From positions 1 to 32,375 of the forward strand of contig JAIRQN010000003.1 of assembly GCA_031256445.1 (NCBI GenBank): a stretch of 32,375 nt of DNA, written 5' to 3'. A program made the translations under genes and the position numbers. A model generated the notes under the pieces. That model was not told the DNA's origin and ran no database searches. It saw only the letters and a program-made list of their open reading frames with translations. Positions 24,230-31,994 of the stretch are shown one piece after another (within the stretch, counting starts at the first letter, position 1; each line of letters starts with the position of its first letter). Origin of the DNA: Treponema sp. (GTDB lineage Bacteria; Spirochaetota; Spirochaetia; Treponematales; Breznakiellaceae).

Positions 24230-25448
24230 TGAAGTTCCTTCCAATAATCAGGGTAAAGTCAGCTTTATACTCAAAACTCTGGGGTGAAAAATTTCCCGTA
24301 ACAAAATTCTGCATCTCTTCCAGTTCATCCTGCCTGTCCTGCAAAGACAGCTCGCGGCGGATGTTGGTGCAGCGAATAACACTGGCAAAATCGTTCAGCA
24401 TGCTGTCATCTCCTGAACGGTGAATTATAAGCGTACTGTCATAATTACCGCGATCCGCGTTGCCAATCGAGATAACGTCAAAACCAAAACTCCTAAGCAT
24501 TTCCGCGGTTCTTCCGGCAAGCCCTGTAATCGCCGTTCCATTTAACACTTCAACGGTAGGAGTCCTCTCGTTCATGGAACCTTCAACTTCCCGGGTAAGA
24601 GTTCCCAATGTCTGGCGCACAATTTCCTTTACAAGGCTTCCATCCCAATGCGGAATAATCAGAGTCTGCCCCGACACTTCCCGCAGGTTGCCTCCTACTG
24701 ACTGAATATTAAAACGGGAGGTATCAATATGAGCCAGTTCATCAAACAGACGCATCATTGTGCGCTGATTCATTGAAGTTTTAAAAAAAGAATAGTACAG
24801 CCTGGCCGCTTCTTTATTTTTAAGAATTTCGTTAACCCTGAGCCAGCGATCCAAAAGGCCCTGGAAAAAACGCTGCCTGCGGAACACTTCCATTTCCAGA
24901 TCTTCATCACTCAGGCTGTATGTTATATACACGCCGGCTTTATCGCCGTCCAGAACAGTTATACCGGAAGGAAACATGATAAGCTCATCCTCGTCCCTGT
25001 ACGACACAGGCGAAGGAATAAAAAGTTCAACGCCCTCAAGAAGATCGACAAGGGAGATTAGTTTATCTTTTGTTATTACAATTGTAAAATTTAATTCGAT
25101 ACCCAAAAGTTTCTGCACTTCCAGTTCATAAGCGCCGATTTTGGCTGGATCGTACACCCTGTCTATACGATCAACGCGGTTAATTTTTGTGAGCAGCAGC
25201 CCGAGTTCTCCGGGTATGTCAAAAACAGCCGCGCGTCTTGTAGAAGGATAATACATCAGCGCGTAAGTGCTCAAAGGCATTTTATTGTCTTCAATTATAA
25301 AAAGAATGTTTATTACGCGGTTGCCCGCAAGAGCGTCATCTACAGGATTGGAGCGCAGAGTATACAGACCAATAATTATTCCGACAGAAAGTAAAATTAT
25401 TATAAGGGCAAGCAAAATGCCGGAAGCGTCTTTTGTCAGTAATCTCAA
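24204..25448 (-). CDS. LytR-CpsA-Psr (LCP) family protein with LytR C-terminal domain
   Basis: 414 residues. One N-terminal transmembrane helix (about 9-30), an LCP-type region (NILFIIEDNKMPLSTYALMY, later RVDRIDRVYDPAKIGAYELE and RRQRFFQGLLDRWL), then a LytR_C-like domain (VEVLNGTAITGLAGRTAEML). LCP enzymes attach polymers to peptidoglycan in Gram-positives; the usual strongly conserved Arg/Asp pattern is not complete to my eye, so activity is uncertain. The TTG start overlaps the nadD-yqeK stop (TTGA), with AAGGAC upstream. It lies between nadD-yqeK and rsfS. Confidence 0.8.
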   Translation of the reverse strand: MRLLTKDASGILLALIIILLSVGIIIGLYTLRSNPVDDALAGNRVINILFIIEDNKMPLSTYALMYYPSTRRAAVFDIPGELGLLLTKINRVDRIDRVYDPAKIGAYELEVQKLLGIELNFTIVITKDKLISLVDLLEGVELFIPSPVSYRDEDELIMFPSGITVLDGDKAGVYITYSLSDEDLEMEVFRRQRFFQGLLDRWLRVNEILKNKEAARLYYSFFKTSMNQRTMMRLFDELAHIDTSRFNIQSVGGNLREVSGQTLIIPHWDGSLVKEIVRQTLGTLTREVEGSMNERTPTVEVLNGTAITGLAGRTAEMLRSFGFDVISIGNADRGNYDSTLIIHRSGDDSMLNDFASVIRCTNIRRELSLQDRQDELEEMQNFVTGNFSPQSFEYKADFTLIIGRNFNGRYVIGN

Positions 25449-26677
25449 TGTTCTTTGTCCTTCATCATTTCAAGCAGCCGCAGCGTATCTGCGGATAAAT
25501 TAAGATCCCTGGATTTAAGCTTATGAACGGTTTTCTTTAAAACAGCGTAAAGAATATTGTCCAAATCTTCTTCGCTGCACATTTTCCTTAAGGAAGAGTC
25601 TATATTTCTGGATACTTCGGTTTTATCGGCTATATAAATCACTTTGGCCAGAGGACCCATGTTTTCTCTTCCTGATGTATGAGCCGCAACCGCTTCAAGA
25701 ATTTCATTATTTTGAATATTAAAACGCTCCCTCAGTATGGTTACGGCGGCTCTGCCATGCAGCAAATTCGGCTTGCTTTTTTCCAGATCGGAAATTTCCT
25801 TTCCGTCATTTTTTACAAGTTTAAGCTGCTGTTTATTATCAAGCTGCTTTGCCAAATCATGCGCTATTCCGGCAAGATATCCGGCCATTGGATTTAGCCC
25901 GAAACGGCAGCATAGATCATAAGCATGAAGGGCGGTATTCCTGGAATGAATGAAACGCTCGGTAGTGAGGGTTTCCCTCGCTTCCGTTTCAACGCGCTGA
26001 ATAACAGCCAGCGAACTGTCTTTGTCCCAATCAAATGGTTTGCTGGCAACGCCTTCGCCAGACAACTGCTCTTTCAGGGAATAATCCTTTGCGCCGGAAG
26101 CCAGACCATAGAGTTTTTTATCTTCGATGATTGCCCTGACAGCGGAAGGAACAAGCGATCTCCAGTCTTTTCCTTCTTTTATCTTTATCCTGATCGCATG
26201 AGAAGAAATGTTCATAACATCATTTTCTATAACGGTATGAGGGAAGGGATATTCAATATGCCGGGCGCTGTTTCTCCGCGCAATTACAACATCCGCCAGC
26301 TGCAGGATTTTTTCATAATGACGCCATCTGGGAAAATCAAGGGCAAGATCATCGCCTATTAAAAGACCTGGTTTCCCGTCAGGCTGATAACGCCCAATAA
26401 TGTCCTCCAGCGTATCTATTGTATAGGAAACTCCTTCCCGCTTTATTTCGCAGTCGTCTATTGTAAGCCTGGCATCGCCGGAGATTGCCGCCAAAAGCAT
26501 CATGATTCTGTCGCTTGCCGTGCTTCCTATGCCCTGCGCGGACAGTTTAAAAGGAGAACGGTATGCAGGGATAATAACTACCCTGTCATAATCCAGTGAT
26601 GAAAGCGCAGTATCCGCCAAAAAAAGATGTCCCAGATGAACCGGATTAAAACTACCGCCCAATATAGCCAGCTTCAC
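25445..26677 (-). CDS. nadD: NadD-YqeK fusion: nicotinate-nucleotide adenylyltransferase with HD-domain phosphohydrolase
   Basis: 410 residues with two domains. Residues 1 to about 195 are NadD (GGSFNPVHLGHL at 7-18, GDDLALDFPRW, NISSHAIRIKI), which adenylates nicotinate mononucleotide in NAD synthesis. After a linker, about 225-405 is an HD domain of the YqeK type (HSRNTALHAYDL, AGIAHDLAKQL, LLHGRAAV, VAAHTSGRENMGPLAK, IYIADKTE); YqeK proteins hydrolyse diadenosine tetraphosphate. The two are separate adjacent genes in many Firmicutes. The GTG start overlaps the obgE stop (GTGA). Confidence 0.92.
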   Translation of the reverse strand: MKLAILGGSFNPVHLGHLFLADTALSSLDYDRVVIIPAYRSPFKLSAQGIGSTASDRIMMLLAAISGDARLTIDDCEIKREGVSYTIDTLEDIIGRYQPDGKPGLLIGDDLALDFPRWRHYEKILQLADVVIARRNSARHIEYPFPHTVIENDVMNISSHAIRIKIKEGKDWRSLVPSAVRAIIEDKKLYGLASGAKDYSLKEQLSGEGVASKPFDWDKDSSLAVIQRVETEARETLTTERFIHSRNTALHAYDLCCRFGLNPMAGYLAGIAHDLAKQLDNKQQLKLVKNDGKEISDLEKSKPNLLHGRAAVTILRERFNIQNNEILEAVAAHTSGRENMGPLAKVIYIADKTEVSRNIDSSLRKMCSEEDLDNILYAVLKKTVHKLKSRDLNLSADTLRLLEMMKDKEH

Positions 26678-27780
26678 TCTTCCTCTCCTTCAAAATCCCC
26701 AATTGATAAATCAGTTAAATCCCCGATAACTTGTTCACTCTCCTGCGCGGAACCGCCTTCGCCATCAAATTGCGTATCAGGCGGCGAAACCTCCCGCGCG
26801 TTTTCTGTCAGATTCAGGAATTTATCAGCCAGTTCTTTTATGCCATTGCCATTATAAACTGAAATGCCAAAAATATCTTCCCCCGGAAATTTAGCCGCCA
26901 GTTTCTCAAGCCGCCCGTCTGTTTCCTCAAGGTCGGTTTTTGTTCCGACAAGCAGTCTTTTTTTAAGAGATAGTTCCTCCGAGAAAGATTTTAATTCATT
27001 CAGCAGAATGTCAAAAGCATCAAGGTAATTGTCTTCTGAAAGATCGACAAGAAAAGCGAGAGCCTGAGTCCTGGAAATATGTTTAAGGAAACGTATACCG
27101 AGTCCGGCTCCCTGTGACGCGCCCTTAATAAGGCCGGGGATGTCGGCGATAATAATATCCCTGTCATCAGCCGATAAAACTCCCAAATTGGGGATTTTTG
27201 TTGTGAAAGGGTACGGCGCTATCTTTGGCCTTGCGTTTGTAAACCGGTCAAGAAGACTGGATTTTCCCGCGTTGGGAAAGCCCACAAGACCGATATCCGC
27301 CATTATCTGCAATTCTATTTTTAGTTTTACAGTTTGCCCCGGCTTTCCAGGGTGCGCTTTGCGCGGCGCCTGGTTTACGGACGATTTAAAACGGATATTG
27401 CCCCAGCCTCCGTTTCCGCCTTTAAGGAAAATAAAATCATCCTGCTGGCGCGAAAAATCTCTTATAAGTTTTTGCGTCTGCGCATCGCGAATTAAAGACC
27501 CAGGCGGCAGGGGAATTATAACATCCGAGCCGTTATGCCCGTAACGTCCCCAGTTTTCCCCGTCGTGGCCGTTTTCAGCTTTATATTTGTTTTTATACCG
27601 TAAATGCGAAAGGGTGCGCAAATTGCGCCGAACGGTGAAAACAACGGCTCCTCCCCTGCCGCCGTCTCCGCCTGACGGCCCTCCCTTTGGAATATATTTC
27701 TCCCGCCGGAAAGCCACACAGCCATTGCCGCCGGCGCCGGAGGATACTTCAATTACTGCTTCATCCGCAAATTTTTCCAT
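26674..27780 (-). CDS. obgE: GTPase Obg/CgtA
   Basis: 368-residue Obg GTPase acting in late 50S assembly and stress response. The glycine-rich Obg domain (1-158: GAGGNG, GGPSGGDGGRGG, GHDGENWGRYG) precedes the G domain: G1 GFPNAGKSS (167-175), G3 DIPG (213-216), G4 in the unusual form TKTD (280-283) and G5-like SVYNGNGI. A short acidic tail ends DFEGEEE. The ATG at 27780 is preferred over a TTG two codons earlier; no clear ribosome binding site is seen for either. Confidence 0.96.
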   Translation of the reverse strand: MEKFADEAVIEVSSGAGGNGCVAFRREKYIPKGGPSGGDGGRGGAVVFTVRRNLRTLSHLRYKNKYKAENGHDGENWGRYGHNGSDVIIPLPPGSLIRDAQTQKLIRDFSRQQDDFIFLKGGNGGWGNIRFKSSVNQAPRKAHPGKPGQTVKLKIELQIMADIGLVGFPNAGKSSLLDRFTNARPKIAPYPFTTKIPNLGVLSADDRDIIIADIPGLIKGASQGAGLGIRFLKHISRTQALAFLVDLSEDNYLDAFDILLNELKSFSEELSLKKRLLVGTKTDLEETDGRLEKLAAKFPGEDIFGISVYNGNGIKELADKFLNLTENAREVSPPDTQFDGEGGSAQESEQVIGDLTDLSIGDFEGEEE

Positions 27781-27786
27781 GCACAA

Positions 27787-27873
27787 ATAAGGGACTGGGG
27801 ATCAGGAAAACCCGATCAATGATCCTGTTTTTCGGATATTCCGGAAAATGAAATATTTCAAAAATCAGGAAAA
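27787..27873. other. rpmA-obgE spacer with small inverted and direct repeats
   Basis: GGATCA (27799-27804) and TGATCC (27820-27825) are complementary, and ATCAGGAAAAC occurs twice in the spacer. No gene and no U-run. The stem could be an mRNA processing or attenuation point between rpmA and obgE. Confidence 0.3.
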
Positions 27874-28131
27874 CTAATCAGCTTCCTGAATGACAGACGC
27901 CAATCTGCGGCCGCGGCGCTGGTGGAAATTGACTTTTCCGTCAGCAAGGGCGAAAAGGGTATAATCACCGCCGCAGCCTACATTTGTTCCGGGATGGATT
28001 TTAGTTCCGCGCTGACGGGCAATAATGGTTCCCGCCTTTACCAAAGTTCCGTCCGATGCTTTTATTCCCAGATACTGGGGGTTTGAATCTCGTCCATTTT
28101 TTGCGCCGCTTCCGCCGCGTTTCCGTGCCAT
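27874..28131 (-). CDS. rpmA: Ribosomal protein L27
   Basis: 85-residue L27, whose N-terminus reaches the peptidyl transferase centre. It begins [18 protein letters not shown], with GGAGG at normal distance from the ATG at 28131. A GTG four codons earlier would lie on that binding site. So there is no N-terminal extension for proteolytic removal, although a Prp-like protease gene is next to it. The rest ([23 protein letters not shown]) is typical. Confidence 0.96.
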   Translation of the reverse strand: MARKRGGSGAKNGRDSNPQYLGIKASDGTLVKAGTIIARQRGTKIHPGTNVGCGGDYTLFALADGKVNFHQRRGRRLASVIQEAD

Positions 28132-28148
28132 ATAATCCTCCACAACAA

Positions 28149-28484
28149 CTAGAAATTTGAATTTCTAATCGTCAATTTGCAATTTTGCGGAAATTCCTGA
28201 GCTACAGAAGAAAGCCCGTTAATCAGAAATTCTCCCGCGGCAAAAAGGAAGTTCTTTCCTTCCGCATTATAATCAGCTTCCAGCCAAACCTGACCCGGCG
28301 CAGGCGCTCCGCCTTTTATAACAATCCCTTTCCGGTTGGAAAGGGTATTAATGGCGGTTCTCATCAAAACAGACACAGCGGCGCAAACAATGTCATTACC
28401 CGCTCTGCCCGCTCCGGCGTGACCTGCAGCTTTACAGTTCCTTATAACATTGTCCTGATCCAGGACAGCATCAATTTCAATCAC
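28149..28484 (-). CDS. prp: Prp-type ribosomal-processing cysteine protease
   Basis: 111-residue protein of the Prp/YsxB family, which in Firmicutes trims the N-terminus of L27. The catalytic-type His 22 and Cys 34 are present in [20 protein letters not shown], in the family spacing. It lies between rplU and rpmA as usual. The start is GTG (28484) with a distant GGAG; an in-frame stop lies shortly upstream. Its presence beside an L27 without an extension raises the question of its substrate. Confidence 0.88.
   Translation of the reverse strand: MIEIDAVLDQDNVIRNCKAAGHAGAGRAGNDIVCAAVSVLMRTAINTLSNRKGIVIKGGAPAPGQVWLEADYNAEGKNFLFAAGEFLINGLSSVAQEFPQNCKLTIRNSNF
28150..28167 (-). promoter_or_regulatory. 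Small hairpin at the prp stop codon
   Basis: TAGAAAT, loop of four, ATTTCTA; the final TAG is the prp stop. It lies 15-20 bases before the rpmA start region and could limit ribosome flow or serve RNA processing. Stem of seven A/T-rich pairs; weak. Confidence 0.3.
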
Positions 28485-28519
28485 CTGTACCGGAAACTCC
28501 GATGTAAATACCGCGGCGC

Positions 28520-28828
28520 TTAAGCCGAGATTTCCCCAATTTTAATTACTGAGTACTGCTGCCGGTGCCCCTGTTTACGACGATAATCTTTTTTTGGTTT
28601 ATACTTAAAAACTACGATTTTATCATCTTTTTCATGAGATTCCAGCGTTGCGGTTACTTTTGCGCCCTCTATATAGGGAGCGCCGACTTTAATCGTATCG
28701 CCGGAAACAAGAAGAACCGTATCGATATTTACAGCGGTTCCGGGTTCGGCGTCAATTCTGTCTACTTTAAGAAGGGCGCCTTTTTCGGCCTTGTACTGTT
28801 TACCCTTAAATTCTACGAGCGCATACAT
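28520..28828 (-). CDS. rplU: Ribosomal protein L21
   Basis: 102-residue L21, large-subunit protein. It starts MYALVEFKGKQYKAEKGALLKV at 28828 with GGAGA upstream; the frame continues upstream four codons without support. The C-terminal signature KPKKDYRRKQGHRQQYSVIKI is clear. It is first in the rplU-prp-rpmA-obgE-nadD/yqeK-LCP-rsfS unit and has a good promoter. Confidence 0.97.
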   Translation of the reverse strand: MYALVEFKGKQYKAEKGALLKVDRIDAEPGTAVNIDTVLLVSGDTIKVGAPYIEGAKVTATLESHEKDDKIVVFKYKPKKDYRRKQGHRQQYSVIKIGEISA

Positions 28829-28859
28829 GATCTTCTCCAAATATCTTCAATGTCTTTAA

Positions 28860-28888
28860 TCTATAGCCAAAAAAGAATAAAAAGTCAA
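28860..28888 (-). promoter_or_regulatory. Promoter candidate for the rplU operon
   Basis: On the minus strand TTGACT (28883-28888), a T-rich spacer of 17, then TATAGA (28860-28865). The predicted start is about 25 bases before the rplU ATG. The T-run in the spacer follows the end of the upstream gene and could also help to end its transcript. Confidence 0.6.
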
Positions 28889-28896
28889 GTATACGC

Positions 28897-29379
28897 TTAA
28901 TGACTGCCGGCGAGAAGACGGTCTATGTTGGCTAATTCGGGTATTTGACTGAAGACCGGTTTGTTTTTACCGGCGTTGTGTTTGTCCAAATCAACCAGGG
29001 TAATATAAAGCTCATTCAGGAGATCGGTAAAAACCTTAAGATTTGAAGCAAAGTTATTGGCCGCCATATCCCTGAGAATTTTATCAGGACTTTTTGGATC
29101 GGCGTTAAGCCTGTTTTTAAGGGACGGCATTCCATTCCGGGCAATGTCCGCAAAACGGGCGCAGGCGGCAATCTGCCGGTAAAGCTCATCCAAATGAAAA
29201 CCCTGGTTATTAAAGGATTCTATTTTTTCTGTAATGATTTCCATTAAATCCAATGTATTTTTATCGACCGGAAGCTGCAACAGGAGAGGGCGTAAAAAAC
29301 GATTCGAAATATTTGACCGGTAATGCTCGCCGATCTGTTCCACAAGCCTTTCAACATGAGCATCCTTAATCCGCTGCAT
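28897..29379 (-). CDS. Conserved-looking cytoplasmic protein of unknown function
   Basis: 160 residues from the ATG at 29379 (MQRIKDAHVERLVEQIGEHY), chosen for the strong GGAGGGG before it; the longer frame to 29520 overlaps the divergent promoters. No signal peptide or membrane segment; mostly helical, with charged and Leu-rich stretches (LRPLLLQLPVDKNTLDLMEI; NLKVFTDLLNELYITLVDL). I do not recognise the family. It has its own promoter and lies divergent from the solute-binding lipoprotein gene. Confidence 0.75.
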   Translation of the reverse strand: MQRIKDAHVERLVEQIGEHYRSNISNRFLRPLLLQLPVDKNTLDLMEIITEKIESFNNQGFHLDELYRQIAACARFADIARNGMPSLKNRLNADPKSPDKILRDMAANNFASNLKVFTDLLNELYITLVDLDKHNAGKNKPVFSQIPELANIDRLLAGSH

Positions 29380-29398
29380 AACCCCTCCTTCCGGTTTA

Positions 29399-29427
29399 AA
29401 TATAACATCACTAAAACAGATTGACAA
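29399..29427 (-). promoter_or_regulatory. Minus-strand promoter of the 160-residue protein
   Basis: TTGTCA (29422-29427), spacer 17, TATATT (29399-29404), each five of six consensus bases. The -35 overlaps the -35 of the plus-strand promoter. Confidence 0.6.
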
Positions 29428-29450
29428 GTATATAAAGTCCAAAATACTAT
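29421..29450 (+). promoter_or_regulatory. Plus-strand promoter of the solute-binding lipoprotein
   Basis: A perfect TTGACA (29421-29426), spacer 18, TACTAT (29445-29450). The -10 ends five bases before the chosen ATG (29456), so the mRNA probably starts at or next to the start codon. No ribosome binding site is seen. Confidence 0.5.
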
Positions 29451-29455
29451 TGATA

Positions 29456-30688
29456 ATGCGCTTTTTTACCGGCTGCTTTTGCATTTTTTCTTTTTTTTTA
29501 ATTTCATGCGGCGGAAGCAAAACAATTCATATTTGGACAGACAGACCTGAATTCGCATTCTACAGCGAGTATTTTAACTCCACACAGGACCAATACAAAG
29601 CGGTGGTAAGGTATCATGAATTCCCGGCCGAAGAGATGGAAAAGTCAAACCCATGTCCGGATATTATAGCCGGAGGGCGGATGAAAAATGTTTCAATCGT
29701 GACAGATTTCAGGGCGCTTGACAATGTCTTTGGCGCCAAAAAATTATCAAGAAATATTTTTTACCCCCGCCTGCTGGCAGTCGGCAGGATAGACCGTTAT
29801 CAATACCTTCTGCCGGTATCGTTCAATATTCCTGCGCTGGTTTTTCTTAAAGACAGGGAAAATGAGCTTTCAAATTCATTTACAATTAATTTTGAAGAAA
29901 TAAAAACGCTAAGTAAAAGTTTTAATATTGAAACCCGCGGAACTTACACCCGTATGGGTTTTTCACCCCTGTGGAACGATGACTTTCTGCTTGTAGCCGC
30001 TACTCTTTTTGACGCGTCATTCAGGGAAGACATGCCTTTGGCATGGGATCAGCGGGCGCTGGACAGATCAATGAATTTTATTTACAACTGGACGCATGAA
30101 ATCAACACAAACAATCAAATGGAAGGCGATTTTACATTCAAATATTTTTTTGAACCTCCTGAAAAACTGATTCAAAGCGGCCGCATTCTTTTTTCGTATA
30201 TGGCGTCAAACAGCTTCTTTACGTTAAATGAAGATATTAAAAACAATCTTGATTTCCGCTGGCTCATGGAAGATAACAGAATTCCAATTACAGAAGGCAC
30301 TGTATACATGGGTATCCCAAAAAAAAGCAAATCCCAAAAAGCGGCAATGGCTTTTATGCAGTGGTTTTTCAGGATAGAAAGCCAGCGTCAGATACTGGAA
30401 TATTGCAGATCAAAAAGAATTAATGAATCTGTTTTTGGCATTTGCGGCGGATTTTCCGCATTAAACTCTGTCACTGAACAGATATTCCCCCAATTTTATC
30501 CCGATCTTTTGGGCAGTATACCGCCATCAGAAAACCTTGTTCCGCACAATAACCTCCCCCCCAATTGGGCTGTAATCAAGGAAAGGGTTGTTCTTCCTTA
30601 CCTTCATGACCGCGCCAGAAGCGCGGGCCCGGACGAGGTTACCCCCCTGGAGAAGCGCCTTAACGACTGGATACGGGTGAATCACTGA
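29456..30688 (+). CDS. Extracellular solute-binding lipoprotein (ABC family 1-like)
   Basis: 410 residues. Signal peptide with lipobox FLISC (Cys 18). The mature part resembles sugar-type solute-binding proteins: TIHIWTDRPEFAFYSEYFN near the N-terminus, YLLPVSFNIPALVFLKDREN near residue 120, and a C-terminal block GTVYMGIPKKSKSQKAAMAF followed by MQWFFR near 300. No transporter genes adjoin, so the partner and substrate are unknown. The start is the ATG at 29456; no ribosome binding site. It ends five bases before the convergent minus-strand gene. Confidence 0.8.
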   Translation: MRFFTGCFCIFSFFLISCGGSKTIHIWTDRPEFAFYSEYFNSTQDQYKAVVRYHEFPAEEMEKSNPCPDIIAGGRMKNVSIVTDFRALDNVFGAKKLSRNIFYPRLLAVGRIDRYQYLLPVSFNIPALVFLKDRENELSNSFTINFEEIKTLSKSFNIETRGTYTRMGFSPLWNDDFLLVAATLFDASFREDMPLAWDQRALDRSMNFIYNWTHEINTNNQMEGDFTFKYFFEPPEKLIQSGRILFSYMASNSFFTLNEDIKNNLDFRWLMEDNRIPITEGTVYMGIPKKSKSQKAAMAFMQWFFRIESQRQILEYCRSKRINESVFGICGGFSALNSVTEQIFPQFYPDLLGSIPPSENLVPHNNLPPNWAVIKERVVLPYLHDRARSAGPDEVTPLEKRLNDWIRVNH

Positions 30689-30693
30689 GAATT

Positions 30694-31077
30694 TCAGGCT
30701 GCTATATTGAAGAGCATCCCGGTGGCGGGAGCGGCAGGGGTATACGGCGCGGCAGCCTGGGCGGCTTTTATCTGTTTTTGATACTGCTCAATCAGGGCGT
30801 TAATGCGCTTTTCGTCCTGTTCGCTGTTTATACCTAAACTCACGGCTTCCTGTTTTTTCATCTTGGATAGCTGTTCAATCAATGTGTCGAGGATTTTTAA
30901 CCTGGTAATATTAACGCCCTGGGTTCCCTCCGGAGCCGGAACGCCGGAAACATGCTTAAAATGGGAATAAATAACCATACCAGGAGCGACCGGAAGAGAT
31001 GTTCTGCCGTTACCGGCTGCGCTTATGGCATAACCCATGCTTGGGAAGGCATGATATGGAACATTTCCGACATTCAT
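30694..31077 (-). CDS. Uncharacterised protein with charged helical C-terminal half
   Basis: 127 residues from an ATG with AGGAG upstream. The N-terminal half is Gly/Pro-rich without a signal peptide (MNVGNVPYHAFPSMGYAISA); the middle is a possible coiled coil (LIEQLSKMKKQEAV; INALIEQYQKQIKAAQAA), then a Pro/Ala tail. I do not recognise it. It ends five bases from the convergent lipoprotein gene. A weak promoter (GGGACA, 17, AATAAT) may lie in the 71-base gap upstream. Confidence 0.65.
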   Translation of the reverse strand: MNVGNVPYHAFPSMGYAISAAGNGRTSLPVAPGMVIYSHFKHVSGVPAPEGTQGVNITRLKILDTLIEQLSKMKKQEAVSLGINSEQDEKRINALIEQYQKQIKAAQAAAPYTPAAPATGMLFNIAA

Positions 31078-31148
31078 AATACAGACTCCTGTTTTTAATA
31101 TCGGAAAAACAGATTATTAGTTTAGTATCAGGAAATGTCCCCTGGGTT

Positions 31149-31673
31149 TTATAACCAGATGCGCACGCCTAAATTAACCGGAGCGTCCCAAAAAAATTCG
31201 GTACCGTCATGTATTAAAACACCTGCCTGCGGCACTACCTGCAAATATACTTCAAACAGGCTTAACAAATGCCAGCATACGCCAACAGGAACCCGGCCTG
31301 TAACAGCGCCTCTTAAGTAATTATCTTCAGTATCTCTGTCATATAACCAGACAAATCCGCCGAGACCGGCGCCGAAGTACCAATAAAGACCAAGAGTCCG
31401 TAATAATGGCGTATCAATAAAGTAAAAATCCCCTGAGAGTCCTATACCGTAATACAAATCCGAGAATGCATAATCGACTGCCCAGAAAACCGGCACACCG
31501 GGAAGCTTCAACGATAAAGCCGCCCCAAGGCCAAATTCATTTGTCGCGAAATTGCCGCTAAACTGCGCTCCAAAGGCAAATCCATCATGATGATTATAAA
31601 AACGAATATCCGCAAATACCGTTCCTGTTGCAATAATCGCCGCAAGAACCAACACTAAACCTAACCTTTTCAT
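31149..31673 (-). CDS. Small outer-membrane beta-barrel type protein
   Basis: 174 residues. A clear signal peptide (MKRLGLVLVLAAIIATGTVFA, cleavage after residue 21) is followed by alternating polar/aromatic strands with many Gly, Tyr and Phe (LGLYWYFGAGLGGFVWLYD) and a last strand ending VRIWL. About 150 mature residues suit a barrel of eight strands. No precise family assigned. It has a candidate promoter and the AGGAG-like start region TAAGGAGCAAAG. Confidence 0.75.
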   Translation of the reverse strand: MKRLGLVLVLAAIIATGTVFADIRFYNHHDGFAFGAQFSGNFATNEFGLGAALSLKLPGVPVFWAVDYAFSDLYYGIGLSGDFYFIDTPLLRTLGLYWYFGAGLGGFVWLYDRDTEDNYLRGAVTGRVPVGVCWHLLSLFEVYLQVVPQAGVLIHDGTEFFWDAPVNLGVRIWL

Positions 31674-31713
31674 CTTTGCTCCTTATAGGAAATAATTCCA
31701 TTGCTACCGGTAA

Positions 31714-31742
31714 ATAATACAAAAAAAACTGTAATTCGTCTA
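31714..31742 (-). promoter_or_regulatory. Promoter candidate for the outer-membrane protein gene
   Basis: On the minus strand TAGACG (31737-31742), spacer of 17 with a run of eight Ts, TATTAT (31714-31719). Leader of about 35 bases. Confidence 0.45.
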
Positions 31743-31851
31743 CTATATTTCATATGAAAATTCCAAATAATCTTTATTTTAACCTTTAAGGGATGATCCA
31801 GTGATCCTTCGATTTTATTAACATCAGTGCTGGAAGCAGCATTAAACATGA

Positions 31852-31989
31852 AAAGGATGAATGATATGGATCGGGCTCGCGAGCCTAGAAACGTTGGCGT
31901 CCGTGAAGTAACCAACTCCCCACTACTCACTGCTTACAGGTTCGGTTTTGTTCGTGTGGTGCGGCTCGCGGTAAAATTCTTCATCCTTT
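31852..31989. repeat. Nested inverted-repeat element
   Basis: Outer arms AAAGGATGAA (31852-31861) and TTCATCCTTT (31980-31989) are perfect complements. Inside, the palindrome GGCTCGCGAGCC (31874-31885) has a second GGCTCGCG at 31963-31970, and GTTGG/CCAAC form a hairpin near 31894-31917. The roughly 320 bases from 31674 to 31994 hold this element and the promoter above but no convincing gene. Confidence 0.55.
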
Positions 31990-31994
31990 CTTTC

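Noticed and set aside
31670-31930. Minus-strand ORF of 86 codons upstream of and overlapping the outer-membrane protein start
   Set aside because: No ribosome binding site, it runs through the promoter and inverted-repeat region and overlaps the real gene start; probably chance.
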